NCBI GenBank assembly: GCA_044223515.1
Contig: JBGALV010000067.1
Location: forward strand, 1 to 29,996
DNA: 29,996 nucleotides
DNA from: SHVZ01 sp044223515
Lineage (GTDB): Bacteria > Pseudomonadota > Alphaproteobacteria > SHVZ01
Direction of reading: 5' to 3'
The notes below the pieces were generated by a model. The model searched no databases. It was not told the origin of the DNA and saw only the letters and a program-made list of their open reading frames with translations. This document shows, piece by piece, positions 24,233 through 29,996 of the stretch (position 1 is the first letter of the stretch; the number at the start of each line of letters is the position of its first letter). A program made the position numbers and the translations under genes.

Positions 24233-25582
24233 GTGGCTCAGACTCGTTGGCTGCCGACCCGGCTTCGGATCCGGCTCGCGATCCTTGCCGCGGGTATCGG
24301 CGCCGTCTCCCTTGCGGTCATGGTCTGGGCCGAATCCTCGCATCTCGGTCTGGCGTCGGCTGTCGGCCTGCTTATCGCCGCCGGAGGATATCTGGCGCTG
24401 ATCGGCGACCGTCTCGTCGCCGATCTGGAGGCGACGCGCGGTGCCGTTCTCGCCGCGGGAGCCGACGGCGTGCTGCCGCCGCTTCGCAGCGACAGTCGGC
24501 CGCTGGCAGAAGTCGGGGAGCTGCGCGACGCCATTTCGCGCCGGCTTTCGGAAGTCGCTGCCGATACCGACCGCCGCCACCTTGCCCAAGTCATCGCGGC
24601 GCTGCCTGATGCGGTAATCCTCGCGACGCCCGATGGATTGGTCAGTGCCGCAAATCACCGTGGTCTTCGGATCTTCGGCGGACATGGAGCTCTCGTCGGA
24701 ACCAGCCTGTTCGGACGCCTGTCCCGGCAGTCGCTGTCCGAAGCGGTGGAGCGAGCGGAACAGATCGGCCGCCCGGTGGATGCGCAGCTTGCCACGACCG
24801 ATGGCGGCGCGCTGCCTTCTGTCGTCGTCTCGCTTGGCATCGCCCTGGGCTACGTTCTGCTGGTCCGGGCAGAGGGCGTCGCGACTGACCACCGCGTGGA
24901 GATCGAGCTCGATCTCGCTCTGCACGAGACGCCGCCCCCCGCGCCGATACCGCTGGCGGCCACGGCGCTCGTCGACCTGCCGGCCCTGGTCCTGGATACG
25001 GAAACTACCGGTATGGATCCTGGGCCCGATCGCATCGTCGCGATCGGCACCGTCCGTCTTCATGGACGGCGTCTCTTCCGGCGCCGGACGCTCGACCTCC
25101 TTGTGCGGCCGGGACGCCTGATCCCGTCCTCGGCATCGGCGGTGCATCGGATCACCGACGCGATGGTTTCTGACGCGCCGGAGATCGACGTGATCTGGCC
25201 CAGGCTTTCAGAGGTGCTGAAGGACGTGGCGGTGATCGGCCATCACATCGACTTCGACCTGGCGATGCTGAAGGCAGCGGCGGTCCGGTACGGCCTTGCG
25301 TGGCGTGAGCCGCTCGCGCTCGACACCGCGAGGCTGGTCGCGGCGCTCGATCCGTCGGAGAAGGATCTCGATCTCGCCGCTGTCGCCCGGCGCCACGGCG
25401 TCTTCGCTACCGGCCGCCACACCGCGCTCGGCGACAGTCTGGTGACGGCGGAGCTCTATCTCCGCCTTGTGCCGCGTCTGCTCGATCGCGGCATCGTCAC
25501 CCTCGGTGACGCCATCCGCTTCGGTGAGTCTGCGACCGCCTTGGTCGCTGCGCAGCGAGCGACGGTATGGGGACGGCGGTGA
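24233..25582 (+). CDS. Membrane-anchored PAS/DEDDh 3'-5' exonuclease (DnaQ-like)
   Basis: A 449-aa protein combining sensor-like and nuclease parts. Two hydrophobic helices (about 13-34 and 38-58) are followed by a polar linker (about 60-110), a degenerate PAS-like domain (about 115-200, LAQVIAALPDAVILATPDG) and a DnaQ-type exonuclease domain (about 248-430). The DEDDh residues are complete: D255 and E257 (LDTETTGMD), D342 (GHHIDFDLAML), H396 and D401 (RHTALGDS). The nuclease side should face the cytoplasm. The GTG at 24233 is chosen because GGAGG lies 5 bases upstream; the longer frame to 24164 lacks such a site. It overlaps the CBS/DUF294 gene by 16 bases or, with an alternative start there, by four. 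Membrane location makes a role as replicative proofreading subunit unlikely. Confidence 0.88.
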   Translation: MAQTRWLPTRLRIRLAILAAGIGAVSLAVMVWAESSHLGLASAVGLLIAAGGYLALIGDRLVADLEATRGAVLAAGADGVLPPLRSDSRPLAEVGELRDAISRRLSEVAADTDRRHLAQVIAALPDAVILATPDGLVSAANHRGLRIFGGHGALVGTSLFGRLSRQSLSEAVERAEQIGRPVDAQLATTDGGALPSVVVSLGIALGYVLLVRAEGVATDHRVEIELDLALHETPPPAPIPLAATALVDLPALVLDTETTGMDPGPDRIVAIGTVRLHGRRLFRRRTLDLLVRPGRLIPSSASAVHRITDAMVSDAPEIDVIWPRLSEVLKDVAVIGHHIDFDLAMLKAAAVRYGLAWREPLALDTARLVAALDPSEKDLDLAAVARRHGVFATGRHTALGDSLVTAELYLRLVPRLLDRGIVTLGDAIRFGESATALVAAQRATVWGRR

Positions 25583-27018
25583 GGCTTGCCGACGATCCGG
25601 CGCTGCAGCGCATCGATGTCTTCGCCTATCGCCACCGCTTGTCGGAGGTGATGAGCCAGCCCTTGATAACAGTGGAGCCGGACCGGACGCTGTCCGAGGC
25701 GGCGCGGTTGATGACCACGCGTGGCGTGAGTTCCCTCGTCATCATCGACGGAGACCGACGACCCGTCGGCATCCTGACCGAACGGGACCTCACCCGGGCC
25801 GCTGCCGTCTCAGGGCGCCTTCTCGCCAAGGTCGGGTCTTGTGCGTCCTCGCCGGTCGCGACGATACGGTCCGACGAGTTCGTCCATGTCGCAATCGCAC
25901 GGCTCGACCGCCTGGGTTATCGACATCTCGTCGTCGTCGCACCGGATGGCCGTGGCGTCGGCATGGTGACGGCACGCTCGATGCTGCATCAGCGCGCCTC
26001 GGCGGCGTTGACCTTGGGCGACGAGATCGAGGCGGCCCGGGAGGCGACGGATCTCACGAGTGCCTGGGACAGGATGCCGAAGCTCGCGCGTGGGCTGCTT
26101 GACGAAGGTCTGGCGGCGCCGGCGATCGCCGAGGTCATCAGCGCGGTGGTGCGCGAGTTGACGAGAAAGTCGGTGGAACTTGCCGTGACGGAAATGGCGG
26201 ACAGCCACGGGCCGCCAGCGGCGTCCTTCGCTGTTCTCGTCCTCGGATCCGGGGGCCGAGGCGAAAGCCTGCTCGCGGCCGATCAGGACAATGCGATCGT
26301 GCATACCGGCGGACAGGACGACGACCCGTGGTTCGCAGAGCTGGGCCGACGCTTCGCCGATACCCTCGACGGCGCCGGCGTGCCGTATTGCAAGGGTGGC
26401 GTGATGGCTCGCGAGGCGCCTTGGCGCCATAGCTTCGACAGCTGGCAGGCGGTCGTCGCGGGCTGGACCGCTGCCGCGTCACCGAAGGACCTACTGTCCG
26501 CCGATATCTTCTTCGACTTCCGCGTCGCCTTCGGCGACGTCGGTCTTGTGGATCGACTTAGGGATCGGACATTGGCCCAGGCCGCCGCCTCGCCGATGCT
26601 GATAAGCCACCTGACGGCCGACCTTGCGTCGGTGCGGGCGCCGATCGGGTTCTTCGGCAACCTTAAGACGGACGCCGGGCGGATCGATCTAAAACGCAAT
26701 GGCCTGTTCCCGGTTGTCGCCGCCGTACGGGCACGGGCGCTCGCCCGCCACATCGCGGCGACATCGACCTTCGAGCGGATCGCGTATTTGGAGGAGGCGG
26801 GGGAGCTTCCGGAAGGAGATGCCGCTTCGCTGAAGGGGGCGCTTTCGCTGTTCTTGACGCTGATCCTCGATCAGCAGGCGCGCGACGTGGCCGCAGGAAA
26901 GGCTCCCGGCAACAGGATTGAGGTCGCGTCGCTGGATTCCATGCAGCGCCGACGCCTCAAGGAGGCGCTGGGATACGTCGAGACCTTCGTCCAGGCGGCG
27001 GCCGGCCGCGCGCCCTGA
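25567..27018 (+). CDS. CBS-pair / DUF294 putative nucleotidyltransferase
   Basis: A 483-aa cytoplasmic protein. Two CBS domains (about 27-140; MSQPLITVEPDRTLSEAARL, and GYRHLVVVAPDGRGVGMVT) probably bind an adenine nucleotide. A nucleotidyltransferase domain (DUF294) follows with G227-S-x-x-R231-x-E233 and D239-x-D241 (LLAADQDNAIV), then the helical DUF294_C substrate-binding-like domain (about 335-475, APIGFFGNL onwards). The catalytic motif resembles that of GlnD uridylyltransferase, so a nucleotidylated partner is possible but unknown. The cyclic-nucleotide-binding domain that begins longer homologues is absent. ATG 25567 is used; GTG 25579, forming GTGA with the exonuclease stop, is equally possible. 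Coupled translation suggests the two products act together. Confidence 0.88.
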   Translation: MGTAVRLADDPALQRIDVFAYRHRLSEVMSQPLITVEPDRTLSEAARLMTTRGVSSLVIIDGDRRPVGILTERDLTRAAAVSGRLLAKVGSCASSPVATIRSDEFVHVAIARLDRLGYRHLVVVAPDGRGVGMVTARSMLHQRASAALTLGDEIEAAREATDLTSAWDRMPKLARGLLDEGLAAPAIAEVISAVVRELTRKSVELAVTEMADSHGPPAASFAVLVLGSGGRGESLLAADQDNAIVHTGGQDDDPWFAELGRRFADTLDGAGVPYCKGGVMAREAPWRHSFDSWQAVVAGWTAAASPKDLLSADIFFDFRVAFGDVGLVDRLRDRTLAQAAASPMLISHLTADLASVRAPIGFFGNLKTDAGRIDLKRNGLFPVVAAVRARALARHIAATSTFERIAYLEEAGELPEGDAASLKGALSLFLTLILDQQARDVAAGKAPGNRIEVASLDSMQRRRLKEALGYVETFVQAAAGRAP

Positions 27019-27096
27019 CGGCGGTTGCGTCCGGCCCTGGGCCGGGCTACACCCGAGCCCTTCCCACCGGTTCCAAGGACGCTGCGGAGCACATCG

Positions 27097-28856
<1,760 letters not shown>

Positions 28857-28860
28857 CGCC

Positions 28861-29996
28861 ATGGTCGATCTCGCCTTCGAGCCCGCGCATGTGCTGGCCC
28901 GGAAGCTCCGGCGGAGGGAGATCACGGCGGAGGCGCTGATGCGCCTCTATCTCGACCGCATCGCGCGCTTCAACCCGAAGCTCAATGCGATCGTCGTGCT
29001 CGATGCGGAGAAGGCGCTGGAGCGCGCGCGTGCGGCCGACCGCGAGCTCGCGCGCGGCGAGATCAAGGGGCCGCTGCATGGGTTGCCGGTCACGGTGAAG
29101 GAGTCCTTCAACGTCGCCGGCTGGAAGACCACATGGGGCAATCCGGACTGGAAGGACAACGTCGCCGCCGCCGACTCGGCGGTGGTCGAGCGCTACAAGC
29201 GTGCCGGCGCGATCGTCTTCGGCAAGACCAACGTGCCGAAGATGCTCAACGACAACCAAGCGTACAACGAGATCTACGGTCGGACCGGAAATCCCTGGAA
29301 CCTGGAGCGCACTCCGGGCGGATCGTCCGGGGGGTCGTCGGCGGCGCTGGCGGCGGGGCTGACCGGCCTCGAAGCCGGCAGCGATCTGGGCGGCTCGCTC
29401 CGCAATCCGGCGCATTATTGCGGCATCTACGCGCACAAGCCGAGCCTCGGCATCGTGCCGGGCCGCGGTCATGCGGGACCTGGCGTCGTCGGCGGCAACG
29501 ACACGCTCGCGGTGGTCGGGCCGATGGCGCGCTCGGCCGAGGATCTGGATCTGGCGCTGGGGCTGCTCGCCGGAGCCGACGGCGCCTTCGCGACCGCCTG
29601 GAAGCTCGACCTGCCGCCGCCGATCGCCGACGGCTTCAAGGGCCTTCGCGTCGCCGTCTGGGCCGACGATCCGCGCTCGCCGATCGACGGCGCCGTCGGA
29701 GACCGGCTGGAGAAAGCCGTAAGGGCCATCGCCAACGCGGGAGCCGCAGTCGACGAGGCGGTGCGGCCGGATGCCGATCTCGCCCATGAGGGCTACGAAC
29801 GCCTCATGAGCGGCGGCATGGACAAAGTGCGCGACATGGGTGCCTGGCTCGAGACTCGATCCAAGCTGCGGCTCGCCTGGGCGAAGTTCTTCGAATCATG
29901 GGACGTGCTGATCGGCCCTGTCACGCCGGTGACGGCCTTTCCGCACAATCCCGAAAGCGACTGGACCAAGCGGTTCGTCATGGTCAACGGCAAGCC
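28861..29996 (+). CDS. Amidase signature family enzyme (3' partial)
   Basis: The first about 378 residues of an amidase-signature hydrolase; the frame runs off the window. The Ser-cisSer-Lys triad is complete: K80 (PVTVKES), cis-Ser S155 (GGSSGGSSAA) and nucleophile S179 (GSDLGGSLR); the 75- and 24-residue spacings equal those of fatty acid amide hydrolase. Substrates in this family range from simple amides to Glu-tRNA(Gln); the Asn/Trp-rich segment after the lysine fits general amidases rather than GatA. The stretch between the PDADLAHEGYERL and LRLAWAKFFESWDVL segments seems short. ATG 28861 lies four bases after the ettA stop, so the genes may be co-transcribed. Confidence 0.9.
   Translation, partial: MVDLAFEPAHVLARKLRRREITAEALMRLYLDRIARFNPKLNAIVVLDAEKALERARAADRELARGEIKGPLHGLPVTVKESFNVAGWKTTWGNPDWKDNVAAADSAVVERYKRAGAIVFGKTNVPKMLNDNQAYNEIYGRTGNPWNLERTPGGSSGGSSAALAAGLTGLEAGSDLGGSLRNPAHYCGIYAHKPSLGIVPGRGHAGPGVVGGNDTLAVVGPMARSAEDLDLALGLLAGADGAFATAWKLDLPPPIADGFKGLRVAVWADDPRSPIDGAVGDRLEKAVRAIANAGAAVDEAVRPDADLAHEGYERLMSGGMDKVRDMGAWLETRSKLRLAWAKFFESWDVLIGPVTPVTAFPHNPESDWTKRFVMVNGK

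Noticed and set aside
27029..27046. CCGGC/GCCGG hairpin between the DUF294 gene and ettA as terminator
   Set aside because: A short stem without a following T-run.

Overview
The window looks like chromosome from a high-GC alphaproteobacterium, most likely a Rhodospirillales-type or related lineage. This is inferred from the gene order aroK-aroB-CNNM/CorC divergent from a small membrane protein, a large exported protein, xerD and accA, and from family resemblances recalled rather than searched. Genes are tightly packed with many 4-base ATGA or GTGA overlaps. I found no tRNA, rRNA, CRISPR array, prophage or insertion sequence.

Layout. Positions 2-2817 hold the end of a dienelactone-hydrolase-type gene and a convergent EF-G-like GTPase. 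Positions 2963-6012 are a minus-strand operon (aroK, aroB, CNNM/CBS/CorC protein) for the shikimate pathway plus a membrane protein. Divergent from it (6112-9967) run a 53-aa membrane protein, a 599-aa exported protein, xerD and accA. Positions 9989-11287 encode a PLP-dependent fold-III D-amino-acid enzyme. Positions 11512-12827 are an ECF sigma factor and a membrane anti-sigma factor, followed by an M17 aminopeptidase, an SDR oxidoreductase and a short MarR-type regulator. Positions 15452-17250 hold four small proteins of unknown role, three of them membrane proteins.

The most interesting part is 17382-27018. A minus-strand pair (DUF4212 small subunit and VC_2705-type sodium:solute symporter) faces a plus-strand KdpD/KdpE-like two-component pair with no kdp pump genes nearby. 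Between them lies a 406-base divergent region with three helically phased 11-bp tandem repeats and a perfect inverted repeat. Then come an MHS-family transporter with a large cysteine-containing loop, a membrane-anchored PAS-DEDDh exonuclease, and an overlapping CBS/DUF294 nucleotidyltransferase-like protein. I read this as a candidate organic-acid uptake and signalling locus in which the exonuclease/nucleotidyltransferase pair has no obvious conventional role.

The right end (27097-29996) contains ettA, an ABC-F translation factor, broken by an 80-bp tandem duplication. The well-aligned part of the two copies differs only at synonymous codon positions, which points to a merged-allele assembly artefact rather than true decay. 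It is followed by an amidase-signature enzyme cut off by the window edge.
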